DNA of 64,000 nucleotides, taken from assembly GCA_031216445.1 (NCBI GenBank), contig CM062210.1, positions 1,074,501 through 1,138,500 on the forward strand. Reading direction: 5' to 3'. This DNA is from Lateolabrax maculatus. Lineage: Eukaryota > Chordata > Actinopteri > Acropomatiformes > Lateolabracidae. Position 1 is the stretch's first letter; every line of letters starts with the position of its first letter. Position numbers and translations under genes: made by a program. Under the pieces are notes generated by a model. It made no database searches. It had not been told where the DNA came from and worked only from the letters and a program-made list of their open reading frames with translations. Below are positions 13,032 to 26,800 of this stretch, piece after piece.

Positions 13032-13618
13032 TCATCTTAATCTCAGCAGTGTGGCGAGGCATGAATCCACCTCCCGGAGAGCAGCGATCAGGACCGAGCT
13101 GGCTTCACTTCCCTTTCTTCGCACCGTGTCGATCACGTATCGGGCCTTTTCTGCTTTGACTTTTGTTTTGAATGAATCCATTTCATCATCATTTATAACA
13201 CCACGCTCAAGAAGTTTATCCAGAATCTGGTTGAGAACAGGTTCAGACACTCTCTTTACAAACTCTGTCCGAACCAACCGCAGCCTCTCCTCTGCTGGGG
13301 CCCTGTGCTCTGCTGGGATCCTGTCCTCTGCTGGGGCCCTGTCCTCTGCTGGGGCCCTGTGCTCTGCTGGGACCCTGTGCTCTGCTGGGGCCCTGTGCTC
13401 TGCTGGGATCCTGTGCTCTGCTGGGACCCTGTGCTCTGCTGGGGCCCTGTGCTCTGCTGGGGCCCTGTGCTCTGCTGGGACCCTGTGCTCTGCTGGGACC
13501 CTGTGCTCTGCTGGGGCCCTGTGCTCTGCTGGGACCCTGTGCTCTGCTGGGGCCCTGTGCTCTGCTGGGATCCTGTCCTCTGCTGGGACATTCCTCTGTA
13601 GAGTTTCCCTTCTTGGCC
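13032..13618 (-). CDS. nlrp1: NLR-A last exon: hexapeptide repeat linker and C-terminal CARD
   Basis: The exon follows a CTTCCAG acceptor and ends in TGA at 13032-13034. After a short lead it encodes a run of hexapeptides of the form R-(V/A/I)-P-A-E-H, then a CARD of about 85 residues from LVRTEFVKRVSEPVLNQILD to the C-terminus. The helical pattern and the text LLERGVINDDEMDSF fit a caspase-1/ASC-type death-fold CARD, as at the C-terminus of NLRP1 and CARD8. The phase from the previous exon selects the PAEH frame rather than the other open frames. Confidence 0.82.
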
Positions 13619-16600
13619 CTGGAAGATAACCAGGGAAAAGAGATTTGTTAAATGACGGTCACTTTTAAACAGAGATCTCTTAGAAAATTACAGAGGTTTA
13701 ACTGAAGTTAAATGTCATGTTTTTGCCTGCATACATCTGCTCGGTAAATCACTTCCTGTCCTGTGTTCTTCTTTGAGAATTTGTTCATATGTTTTGGTTT
13801 ATATTGTATATATTTTGAAGCTTTTACGTGTCTTAAAAAAGGTGGTTGCTAACAAGTGGCTAGATGAGACTACAGAGGTTGTCGTGGACATTAAACATCA
13901 TCACGTCGAACACGGAAACTCACTAATCTGCCTTTACAGCCTTTTGTTGTAGAAGAGGTGTGTGAAATCAAATTACAAGTTTGTAGCTCAGAGGTGATGA
14001 CGATGAACTCATGTGACCTTGGTTTACTTTGTTAATAGCCGAATGTTATCTTTTTACTTCTATTAATTGCATTTATGCTTAAAAAATCATAAAAGTCTCC
14101 CCGAGCAAAAAAGTATCACAAACTTTTGTTTGCCACAGAGCTCATTTTCTGTAATAATTCAAAATCCATTTAAAAAGTCCCATTGGCTTTTTGTCAAGGG
14201 AACCAGGGCGATTCAAACTTCTGGGTTGGCCTACAAACATACGTCATCCCTAAGGGCGCTCTTATTTATGTAGATGTAGAATTAGTTTCCCTACAGCCAA
14301 TCAAATCTTGCCTAATGCCAGTGTTCAGTCACACTGAGTGAGACAGCAGCTGCACAACACAAGATCAACAGACTCTAAACAACAACCCACACTAGCTTCC
14401 TGCTTAATGTGGTTAATTCAGGTGTCTGTAATAACAGTGGGACATATAAGCTCCGATGCAATATAACTTCCTTCGTCATAGTCTTTGGTCTAAACTCTGG
14501 CAGGTGAAGTGCTGCTGCAGGAGGATGAAGCCTTTACCTGTCAGAAACACGTCACGTTTCCAGACATCTCTCTCCTCTTGGTCCTTGACCATCAAAGTCA
14601 CTTTCTCTGTGTCCGTAGGCAGGAAAACTTCAAATGTTGGATGGAAATTTGGTCCATACTTTGAGGAAAATGGTGCATGCTGAAAACCAAGGCAACGTGT
14701 CATTTTCAAAACTGTTTATATGGTACTTTCTAAATTGTGAATCTATTTTCAACAAGCAGCCAAAATTGTATATATATCAAAATTGATAATTCTGTTCATA
14801 ACCAAGTGTAGAAGTGACTTGACCCACCTCAGGCTGTATTGTGGAGCCCTCAGGTTCACAGTGAACACTGTAACTTTGACAAAAGTTGAGGTGACAGTTG
14901 GAAGAGATCCTGATGTACTCAGCATCTCCTTGTTGGGCGGCAACCTTCAGTAACAGGACATTTTTATTATTGGGTTTACGCTCCGAAAGTCAAGTCCATA
15001 TTATTTATAGAAAAGATTTAAAACAACATGTTGACTCAAGTGCTTTACAGAAACAATTAGTATCAAATAAAAACACAGAGATAATGACTGTACTATTACT
15101 ATACTGTAAGTCAATGAATAAAAGCGCAGAATAAATTATTCTGGATAAAATCCCCTAATACAACAGCATTGAACAGAGAACAAAAAATGTGAGCGGTCAT
15201 GTCTTCATGATGATTATGGAAAGGCTACAGAAAAAAGATGATTTATATTTGATATAATCTTTTTCCCAAGTGCTGTATTCCATTCTTCTTTAACCAGAGC
15301 AGTATCAGGCTTGTTATTTGCCATTGGAAGATTATAAATGAGTGCAATATGTTAAATAAACTAAATCAATATCTGTATAAGTGTGTTGCTGAGTATTTCA
15401 TCATCATACAGATTATTACAGTGAATGATTTTTGAGCACATAATTTAAAATCAAGGTTGTCTTGAACCAATTTTATGATGGGATTAAACACAATGCGAGT
15501 AAGTGGTGATATGGGAAGTTATTCTCCATATTTTCTCTTACTCTATTATAATTAGGTTTGTGTATTTTTTCACATTTCTATTAGAAATGCAGAATGAAGT
15601 CTTTCGAATCTAATATGTGGCCTTCAATTTAAATTCAGGAGGGCGATTCACATCCTTCAACCAAATGAAATAATGGATCAAATGGGAAACCAAATAAAGT
15701 CCAAAAGCCGTAAACCTTCTACCTGTATTGCAGAATTCAAAATTGTTCTTATAATTCTTGAAATAGTTTAGTCCACAAAAACGTCCTAACTAAATTATTG
15801 TATTTCTTAAAAAGGGAATATCTTGGAAGTCTTGGAAGTACACTTTTATGACGTTTATTGTGATCCACCTCAGCAAGTCTTCTTTGCAATAGAAGTAAAT
15901 AATTAAGTTTATATAAAGTGCTAAATTTGCCATCTTTTAGAATAGCCACATATTTAATTTTGGACTCATTTAGGCCACTGTTTACCAGTTACGCAACCTA
16001 CTGGAAGTATCACAAATGACCCTGGCAGACAGAAATGCATGCTGAGAGAGAACCCAGAAAAAAACCTTTACAGGTCAGATTGATTCTGATTCTTATGACA
16101 ACAGGCAAAGGTTTGATAAAAGGAGTAAAGTGTGAATCATCTTTGTAGAAACAGCTGTGGCTTGAGTTTAGGCTGATGGCCCATATGGCAGAAAGCTTTA
16201 CCTGATGCACAGGGATGTTGTCCTGCAGCACAAATACATCGAGTATTCGATGCCTTATGTCCGGAGGTCGTTTGAACAGTAGAACTTGGCCATTTATTGG
16301 CAGTGAATTCAGAAACCTTTTAACATAATCCAAGACCAGGCCAAAGGCGGAGAGATGAGGGATCTGCACAACCACATGAGTATCCGTCATCTCCAGCGGC
16401 TCTAAGATGCTCATTCCATCATCAGTGATGTGGACAACAGACAACAGGCCATCAACAAGCAACGCTGTGAAAGCAAAGAGCTGTTAAATTTTTGTTTTAC
16501 TGCTAAAACAGGTTAATCGCTACTTTATTCATTTCTTCCCACTTGAGTTCAGAGAGTAAAAACGTATCTATGGTCATTAACTCTGGACCATCTGGGCCAG

Positions 16601-19600
16601 TCTGCCTCTATCCTTTATCTATTAGTGTTGAACATATGAATGTAAATATTTTCCAGTCCCACCTGTGACCTATCTATCTGGATGTGTGCATTTAGTGTTA
16701 GGCATAAACTCCATTACCATTTTTTTTGCATGTCACAGAATGCAGCTAATGGATTGAATAATAGCTTACCTGAATAATAAGTACTACACATTAATATAAA
16801 TATTTGCAATTTTACTAATTCATTGTTTAAGATTGAAGACAGCCATGTGTTTACCCTCCTTTGTTTCACAGTGTGGCAGGTGGAGCTGACACACGGCAGC
16901 ATCTTCTGAACTCTTGATATTGAACAGCAGCCCCGCGGCCATCTTGCCAGCTGATTGGAGGAGGCTCTCGTCCCACTGGACAGTCCTGTACAGCAGCTCC
17001 GCCTCCTGAGCCATAACAAACACCAGTCCAGTCAAAGCACACTGGAACACACCTGGACCAGGACACCTGAACCTGTAGGACACAGAAGGGCCGAATTAAT
17101 ATAACAAGCATTTATTGGCCTGTTGGTCACATGATCTGTTAAGACAGGTGATTACGTGCAGCACAGGGACACTTATTGTGGTGTAAGGCATGATAACACC
17201 CATTCAACCAATCAACGCGCTCTCTCTCTCTCTCTCTCACCAAATATAACTTTTCCCCATATTTTCTCAGTTCAATTCAGGACACATTACTGTGACCCTC
17301 AGCAGCCTCTACCAACCTTTCGTTTATTTAACAGTCTGTCAAACTTAAAGGACACATCAGCTAAGTGGTCACCAATTTATTCCTCTCCTCCTCTCAGTTG
17401 CCACTGCACATTGGCCATGGATGGTACTGTCAAGATTCACATAAATATCAAACAGAGATACAGCAATAAGACTTTGTGTCTTCAGTTAAGATCCCTGGCT
17501 AACAGTCTTCAGCTTAGCATCTACAGTACTGTTTTGTTTTGTTCTTAAATAGGGTTACCTTCACTGCAAAAGTGCAAAGTAGGTAGGGACCTGTGCAGAA
17601 CTGGACCAAACATACAATAAAATGAAATTCATTATTTTTTTGGTATGGATTCTAAACAGTTTTATAAATGAAGGCCCAGACTGTTGCGACCGCTGGTTGT
17701 GTTATGAATATTCAACCTACAGTGTTCAGCTTTGACTACAGTAGCACACCACAGACAACAGAACGTTGTTTATAATCACAACTTTATATTAATGCGCAAA
17801 TCGGCTCGGACGACATCCGAATCCGCATGTATTCATAAATCATCCAGCCCACACCCACCTGAACAAATAATTTTCTCAGATTTAGAGACCCGCACCCGGC
17901 AGGACCCGCATGGACATTTCCACCTCTAGCGGTCCCTGTAGGCTGTAGCCCTTTTTACACCGAGATTGCGCAATAACGCCATAAAGCGGGCCCCTCATTC
18001 ATTCAAAGTCATTTTATATGATTACCTGTATGAAGATACAGTTGTCTGTTCAGGGGAAAAGGATAATGGAGCCTGGAATTAAACAAGCCACAAAGTTATT
18101 TTAATAGAAATGGCACCTTGTGTTATTTAAAGTGATGCAACACTATACCCACACTGTCAATATTCAACTCAAGCACACTGTATGTATCAAAGAGGAAATG
18201 GCATTAATGGAGTGACTCTGTTACCATATTAAAAATGTTTAGGCTAGTTATGTTATTAATGCAATGAGAGATAACCTGTAATAAGATTCACAAAATATAG
18301 GCAACAGAGAGACAGAGTGACACCTTTTTATCATCGTCGGGCAGGATTTTTTTCACATCCAGCATTACATTGAAGTCGTCTGAGGGAGAGAAGAAGTGAA
18401 ACAGAACAAACAATAATGAAAACTTGGATGGATGATAACAATTAGTAGCCAAATTTCTTTAATATTTTCCAAGCAGATGTGACTTTACAGGTCTGATAAA
18501 AAAGGAGCTGAAAAATATTTTTGTTGTACGATAAGCACTAATTTAGATAAGATTCATGCAGATTTGAATATTCAGCTTGCTGAATGGGGGATATTGATTC
18601 AATACTCACATTTTTTGTCAACTGTGATCAATTTGCCGTCGATCCTGTAGGGATGAACACAATCCCCAAAATTAAGGATCAAGGTTAAAATAACTGCCCT
18701 TTGAGTTAAAGTCCTTACACAAAACAACTGATTAAATACTTTGAATCACATCACATCACGTCATGTCCAGATACAAAAAACATCACAGGAGACAAAACTA
18801 CCTTTTTCAATTTAGAAAAAAATTGGGTAAAACCCCACATTTTTTGTGGTAGGTTACCCTTAGACAATCGGACAGTTCTCGCTCAAAACCACAGAAAACC
18901 AAGTCTTGGTTCCTAGTAGGGGTACCTCTGTACATTTGGCTGTGAGGGTTCTCATCCCTGTTGCTGCACTAGCAACTTCTACTGGTTTCTTGGGGTGTTC
19001 ACAGAGTGAAAGGTGGAACGAGAGCAATACCCCATGGGAATCACACATTAAACTCTTTAGTATAATACTGCTGAAGAAGCAGGGACTGAGTCAGGCCCCT
19101 ACTGACCTCAAAGACTCCAGTCTACAGTGTGGACTATCCTGAAGATCAGACAGCAGCTTCACTCCAGAAACCTGCAGCTTGTTTCCACTCAGCTGAAGCT
19201 CTCTCAGATGGGAGGGGTTGGACTTCAGAGCTGAGGCCAGAGAAGCACAGCTGATCTCTGACAAACTACACCAACTCAATCTGAAAAAAAAAACAATCTT
19301 TTGAGAGCTGAAGAAGGTTCAGGAATGTAGAAATTTAGAACATGAAACTCCAAACATCTCAACCCAACAGGTTGTGCTGCTACTTAATTAAGGACGTAGT
19401 GACTTCACTTCTTAAAGTCTGCCAGCTCCACCAGTGGCTCCATCTATACTCATGTTATACTCATGTGTTGAAGCCAAACACAAATAAAAAGAAGTACAAA
19501 ATGGTGTCTGACCTCAGAGTCTCCAGTCTACAGTGTGGACTCTCCAGAAAACCACACAGCAGCTTCACTCCTGAATCCTGCAGCTTGTTGTTACTCAGCT

Positions 19601-20758
19601 CCAGCTCTCTCAGATGGGAGGGGTTGGACTTCAGAGCTGAGGCCAGAGAAGCACAGCTGATCTCTGACAAACTGCAGCCCCATAATCTGAATAAATTATA
19701 AATGATATTGATAAAACTAAATCGTAGTATATTTTAAATGTGCAGCTCAACATTACTATGTCCTAATCAATGAGCTTTTCCCTAAAATGAGTAGAGAGAC
19801 TTTGTCATTGTGTTATTGTGGATCATCATCATGTCAGCCTTCTACAGACATCATCCAAATGTCAGCACAACATTCATACACCTATTCATGTCAACACAGA
19901 TTAATAACATGAAGGATCAATATCAACGATTAGAGATTATTTGTTGAAACGCATTGAAATCAACAGAAAACAAATAAATATTTCTACCTCAGCAGCTAAA
20001 CTTTATCAATTTTGAACAAATATTAGTTCAGAGGATCTTCTGTATACAGATTTGAACCTTTACCAACAATAAATTATAAATATTAATTTACTTTAACAAC
20101 AGTTGAGATTTTCTACAGTATCTTTAAGAAAGCGACGTCTTGAGTGACTGCAGACTAAATTTAGTAAGAACCATGAAAATATGAACAAAAGGACTTTCAC
20201 AACTTAATGAATGTAAGTTATGTACAAAAATAAATTAGGTTAAATTGTTAATTAAACATATAAGATCTAAAATAGTAACAGAGAGTCAGTGAACTGACCC
20301 CAGAGTCCATAGTCTACAGCCTGGACTCTCCAGTCCAGCAGACAGCAGCTTCACTCCTGAATCCTGCAGCTTGTTTCCACTCAGCTCCAGCTCTCTCAGA
20401 TGGGAGGGGTTGGACTTCAGAGCTGAGGCCAGAGAAGCACAGCTGATCTCTGACAAACTGCACCAACTCAATCTGAATAAAAGAATAAATGATGTAACTT
20501 CATAAGACAATGTTCCTGCTTAAAATCCTTCAGTGTTTAATAATTGGTGCAGAGCTGAAGAAGCTTTAGAATGTAAAAGTTTAGAAAATGAAAACTCCAA
20601 ACACCTGAACCCAACAAGAAGCAGTTTAAAGACTGTCTAAAGAAAACAGAAAAAGAGCTTTCCTTAAATTAATGACAACTTGCTGCAACTTAAACAAGCG
20701 CAAATTCGCAATAACTGTGACCATGTACGCTATTGCATCTACAAGTGCACGCATTCGC

Positions 20759-20818
<60 letters not shown>

Positions 20819-23800
20819 CCTCACAAACACTTGACCTCCATGGCAAATATCAGCCTCATATGTAAAAAGTTGTGGTTGCTATAGGGTGGGCACAGCTTTG
20901 TGGACCAATGAACTGATAAACCAACAGAGATGAGAGGTCATTGGTGAGGGTCTAACCCACACCACTGAAAAAGGAGCGTCTGCTGAGTCCAATGATACCT
21001 CCCACAAGAGTCTACGAACAAACGGTTCATGAGTTATGAAAGGGGTGTGGCTCATCTGTAGGGGCAGGACAAACCATCACCAGTGTGTGTATTTTTATGT
21101 CTTTCTACAAAGTTTTAAAGGTTATCCAGTGTAGATTGTTCTTGTTATATTATGGTTTAAACACTGCTCTGCCACAGTCAATGGACAAAACCACTGAAAA
21201 ATTAAATAGACTTAGGCATTACGATACTCAGTGTGGATCAGTATAATATCAGCCATCATTTTTAGATCACATTAATCTCAGCACATAAGTAAAAAATGGT
21301 GCCTGACCCCAGAGTCTCCAGTCTACAGTGTGGACTCTCCAGGAAACCACACAGCAGCTTCACTCCTGAATCCTGCAGGTAGTTGTTACTCAGGTCCAGC
21401 TCTCTCAGATGGGAGGGGTTGGACTTCAGAGCTGAGGCCAGAGAAGCACAGCTGATCTCTGATAAACTGCATCCCCTAACTCTGAATAAAAGAATAAATG
21501 ATGTGACTTTAGAAGACAATGTTCCTGCTTGAAATCCTTCAGTGTCTAATAATCTGTTCAGAGCTGAGGAAGGTTTAGAATGTAGAAGTTTAGAAAATGA
21601 AACTCCAAACACCTGAACCCAACAGGATGCAGGTTCAACACTGTGAAATACAAACAGTGAAGAAGAGCTCTCATTAATATTAATGACAACGTGCTGCTGC
21701 TTCAACAAGTGTGAATTCCCATGCAAACAATATGATGTAGATTTTATTAAATTGTAATCCAATCAGATGTGCTTACATGAAAACAGAGCAACAGATATAT
21801 CTGTTGTCAAGAAAAACTTGGAATTAATTTAAAACCTCAGAAATCTTTAACTTGATGGTGTCAATTTTAATCAATTAAGTAGGTGAAGTACTTGTTTGTT
21901 TGAAGAGTGCTGCACCTTAAGCATGTTTAAATGAGCAGCAAAAACAGAGGAACTATGAGTTTGATGTGCAGTTTATCCTTCATTGAGCATCTAAAACGTT
22001 TCTGAACTTTATGATCAAGAGATCTCTACATAAACTCCATGTTTGATTTCTGTAAAATAAAAAAGTTTGATGATTTGCAACAGTATGATTTGTTCTTTTT
22101 AAAAACTAAATAGTCTGTTGTTTCTCTATATCACAATCACTATGACTGCTCTCAACTGAGATGTGTTTGCAGTAATTACAACAGAAAATCATTTTTGTTC
22201 ACCAGCTCATTTTTTAAAATCATCACAGCTTGAATCCTGCTTTGTTGTGACATTGTGGCCTGTGTTAGGCTGCTGTTTATTACTCTTAGCTCTGGTTTAG
22301 TGAACACCACACCACAGCAGCTGTGAGGGTTGTCTCTGTACTAGCCATATCAGCTTGTGATATCAAGATCATCACACTTCTTAACTTTACCTTTATTGAG
22401 CTTTGCGTTCATGTTTTTCTTTTCTTTATCTTACTAGTCTCTCTCTGTTTACACAGAAGCTCAAACTATCAGCAGCCTGTTTTTATCTGCTAACATTACA
22501 TTTTCAACAACCTTCATCTTCACTGACTAATGGATCACAATGTGAGTCTGAGGAAGCTGAAAACTGTCTTGTCAGACATGTAATTTCTCTGCTTTTCTGT
22601 ACACTAACAATTGTTCAGCCAAATGGAAAGAAAGATCATTCTCTAAAGTTGAAATTTCTTCAGGTTTGTCCTCAGGCAGTGAATTGAATATATACAAAAA
22701 AAGTACATAAGCTACGTCAGTGAACTCACCTCAGAGACTTCAGTCTACAGTTTGGACTCTCCAGTCCAGCAGTCAGCAGCTTCATTCCTGAATCCTGCAG
22801 GTAGTTTTCCCTCAGGTCCAGCTCTCTCAGATGGGAGGGGTTGGACTTCAGAGCTGAGGCCACAACTTCACAGTGAGTCTCTGAGATACCACAGCCAGAA
22901 AGTCTGTCACGGCACATACATTACAAAATATGTAATTATTAAAGGGGGCTATTTGTATTTACTTGCATTTGATGACAAAACAGTTATTTAATTAATTATT
23001 TATTAATTAATTAATATCTGCTCTTCACATCAGTGGTTCAGTTAATCTAATCCCACTGTTTGAAAGGAAACGATAAGTCTCATCACTATTTATCTTATAC
23101 CATCAAACTTTTAAGCTTTGTTTTGTTTTAATCTTGCAAATGAAGGGAGAGAAAAATGTAGTTAAAATTAGGCTCCAATAATGTCAAGTCTTTCAGTGTT
23201 ATCTGATCCCATGTCTATCTCCATAAAGTTGACATGAGGCCATCTTGATTAAAAAAACGTTTTAAATCCTCTGTACAGTAAGTATACTGAAATGGCTCCA
23301 AAATCATTAACTGAAAAAAGAATATGCAATCATTATTAGAAATAAATACAAGGGTTTTGAACTCACAGACTTTGAAACAGCTCAAGAACATCTGTGACAA
23401 AACACAACTGACATACTTTCTGCAATAAACAAGTGGAACACTATTTTAAGAATAATAAGCATTTTATACTGTTTATATATGAAGAACTAAACTACCGATC
23501 TACACTGATTTATAATGTTAATCACATCTGGACTTACAGAGCCTTTCTGCAGTTCCTCACAGCTGGAATCAGTGTCCGTTGTCCATGGTCTGATGTGTTG
23601 TACTTCTTCAGGTCCAACTCATCCAGAACCTCCTCTGACATCTGCAGCATGTAGGCCAGAGCTGAGCAGTGGATCACAGAGAGTTCCTTCTCTGATCTGT
23701 TCTCTGACTTCAGGAACTCTTGGATCTCCTGATGTACTGAGTGGTCGTTCATCTCCATCAGACAGTGGAAGATGTTGATGCTTCTGTCAGGAGAGATATC

Positions 23801-26800
23801 ATCACTGTTCATCTCCTTCAGGTTGTTGATGGCTCTCTTGATGCTTCTTGAACTGCTCTTTTTCCAACCCAGCAGGCCTCTTAAGAGTCTCTGGTTGGAC
23901 TTGAGAGAAAGACCATGAAGGAAGCGCACAAAAAGGTCCAGGTGGCCATTTTCACTTTCAAGGGATTTCTCCATGGCTCTCCTCAGAAAGATATCCAGGG
24001 ATGGGTTGTTTCCAAAATACATAGAAATCTTCTTGAGAAAAGACTTTGGGTCTGAGTCCCTGTGTTTGTAGTCTTTCCCCAGGAAGTCCTCCAGTACCTC
24101 TGTGTCCCTGTTGGTGTAACAGTGGAACATGTAGACTGCAGCCAGAAACTCCTGAATGCTCAGATGAACAAAGCAGTAGACTGTTTTCTGGAAGATCACA
24201 CACTCTCTCTTGAAGATCTCTGTACAAACTCCTGAGTACACCAAGGCCTCTGTGATATCAAGACCAACCTGCTCCAGGTCTTCTTGGTAGAACATGATGT
24301 TTCCTTTCTCCAGCTGCTCAAACGCCAGCCTCCCCAGCTTCAGAAGAACTTCCCTGTCAGCCTCCATCAGCTCCTGTGGACTCGTCTCATGTCCCTCATC
24401 ATACTTCTTCTTCTTCCTCTTTGTCTGAACCAGCAGGAAGCGTGAGTACATGTCAGTCAGGGTCTTGGGCAGCTCTCCTCTCTGGTCTGTAGTCAACATG
24501 TGCTCCAGAACTGTAGCAGTGATCCAGCAGAAGACTGGGATTAGACACATGATGTGGAGGCTCCTGGAGGTCTTGATGTGTGAGATGATTCTGCTGGACA
24601 GATCTTCATCACTGAACCTCCTCCTGAAGTACTCCTCCTTCTGGGCGTCAGTGAAGCCTCGTACTTCTGTTACCCTGCCAACACATGAAGGAGGGATGTG
24701 ATTGGCTGCTGCAGGTCTGGAAGTTATCCAGACGAGAGCCGAGGGAAGCAGATTCCCCTCGATGAGGTTTGTCAGCAGCACGTTGACTGATGACTCCTGT
24801 GTGACATCAGACACGACCTCCTTGTTGTGGAAATCCAGTGAAAGTCTGCTTTCATCCAGGCCGTCAAAGATGAACAACAGTTTACAGACAGCGAGCTTCT
24901 CTGCTGGGACCTTCTGTAATGTTGGATGGAAAACATGGAGCAGCCTGAGAAGACTGTACTGCTCATCTTTGATCAGGTTGAGCTCCCTGAACGAAAGCAG
25001 AACCACCACACTGACATCTTGGTTTTCCAAGCCCTCTGCCCAGTCCAGAGTGAACTTCTGCACTGAGAAGGTTTTTCCAACGCCAGCGACGCCGTTGGTC
25101 AGAACGACTCTGATGTGTCCCTGTTGGCCAGGTAAGGCTTTAAAGATGTCGTGGCACTTGATTGGAGCGTCATGGAGGATCTTCTTCTTGGAAGCTGTCT
25201 CCAGCTGCCTCACCTCATGTTGGGTATTAACCTCTTCACTCTGTCCCTCAGTGATGTAGAGCTCAGTGTAGATCCTGTTGAGGAGGGTTCCACTTCCTGC
25301 TTCATCAGTTCCTTCAGTCACACGTTCACATCTCCTCCTCAGACTGATTTTATGTTCATCTAAAACCTCCTGCAGACCACGATCTGCTGAGAGAGAAGAA
25401 AGAATGTGAGACTAAAAATAAAGATTGAGTCTGGTGATTACTTTCACGTCTCTGCTGTGCAACACAACAAATAAACCAAGAAGGATCCTGTTTTCAGACA
25501 TGAAGACATCAGCAGACAGATGAACAGTCTTACTTTGTACAGTGCTGGTCTGACTGGCTGTCTGCAGTCCAGCTCTTGTTCTGGATCTTTCTCCACACTG
25601 GGGACAGCAGGAGTCTCCTGATGAAGCAGACTGGTCCCAGTATGAGGTGATGCAGCGTCTGCAGAACCAGTGTCCACAGCTGGTAGAGACTGGATCCTTC
25701 AGGACGTCCTGACACAAAGCACAGCAGGACGGCTGCTCCTCCACAGGAACATGACTCCTCTTCCTCTCTCTGTGGAGATGAACACATTCTTTATAGTCAC
25801 ATTACATTAGTGGTGACCAACCCACAGCTCACAAGTTGCATGCAGCAAAACCCCAAACGAGCCTTGAGGAAGAAAAAATAAATAAACGATGAAATTAAAG
25901 AGTGAAACAAAAGAGTAATGAGTCCTTTTATTACGCGATGTCTGCCCACAGACCCTAGTCAAATACGATTAAATCAAATTAAGTTTTATTGTCACACATT
26001 GAATAACACAGTTCACACAAATTCTTAGGTGCCTAGTTCCAGAACGAGTCTAACAAATACATAAATGAAATAAAGATGAACCTAATAATAGAACAGAAAC
26101 AGATTCTAGCACAGATAAAACAAAATAGACATGTATAAAATAGAATAAAAATGAACGGGGAAACAATGAACAATATAATCAGTAACGATTTTCAGTTCTT
26201 TGAGTGTGCGTTGCAGCAAGATGAACAGTGAAACAATATAGCAGTAAAGAGTTTCAGAAAAACAAACCAATCTAACCAGTACATAAAAATTGCAATATAA
26301 GGGGACATCAGTATGACCCTGATCAGGTAGATTATAAATTATGTGTAGTTGTGGCCAATGACTTGAATCTGTTGCATTCTGTTAAAGAACAAAGGAATAT
26401 AGTTTTTTGTTTGTTTCAATCGCAAAAAAATCTTAAAGAAACAAAATAACAAATAGATAAAGTATATCAAGAATATAATACAGATAATATTGTATTGTAA
26501 TCTACTGAGATTTTTACTGCTCATTTGAAGTGTAATATATGGATGATTTGTATAGCAAGAGGTGTTATGTCCCTGCACTGCCTGTGGTTGTTTTAGAGGC
26601 GACAACAGATGTTTTACACTCGTGCTACAATTTTGCGGCCTGTGCTACAAAACTTTCAACCTCTGTAGCACGAATGCTATGTGCAAAACAAGTTAAGGTA
26701 CAGCCCTGCTATGGTTACTATGGTGTTTGCAAAGCATGCAGCTCTCTGCCATGACAGTGCTTTGTCTATAGTCTGTTCTGTGAGCAGTCTCTCTTAACGC

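Noticed and set aside
13256..13591. Minus-strand open frame of repeated QQSTG text
   Set aside because: Wrong frame for the phase set by the previous exon, and it stops without CARD. The PAEH frame joins both sides.
13291..13596. CRISPR-like array
   Set aside because: The 18-bp units are contiguous without spacers, and the sequence is vertebrate. It is a coding minisatellite.
13051..13629. Long plus-strand open frames of repeated CSAGAL or VLCWGP text
   Set aside because: They are shadows of the 18-bp repeat on the strand opposite the NLR-A CARD exon; the minus frame with correct splice phase is the coding one.
24702..25259. Plus-strand open frame of 185 codons across the NACHT exon, repeated in NLR-B and NLR-C
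   Set aside because: It is the antisense shadow of the conserved NACHT exon; it recurs only because the exons are nearly identical.
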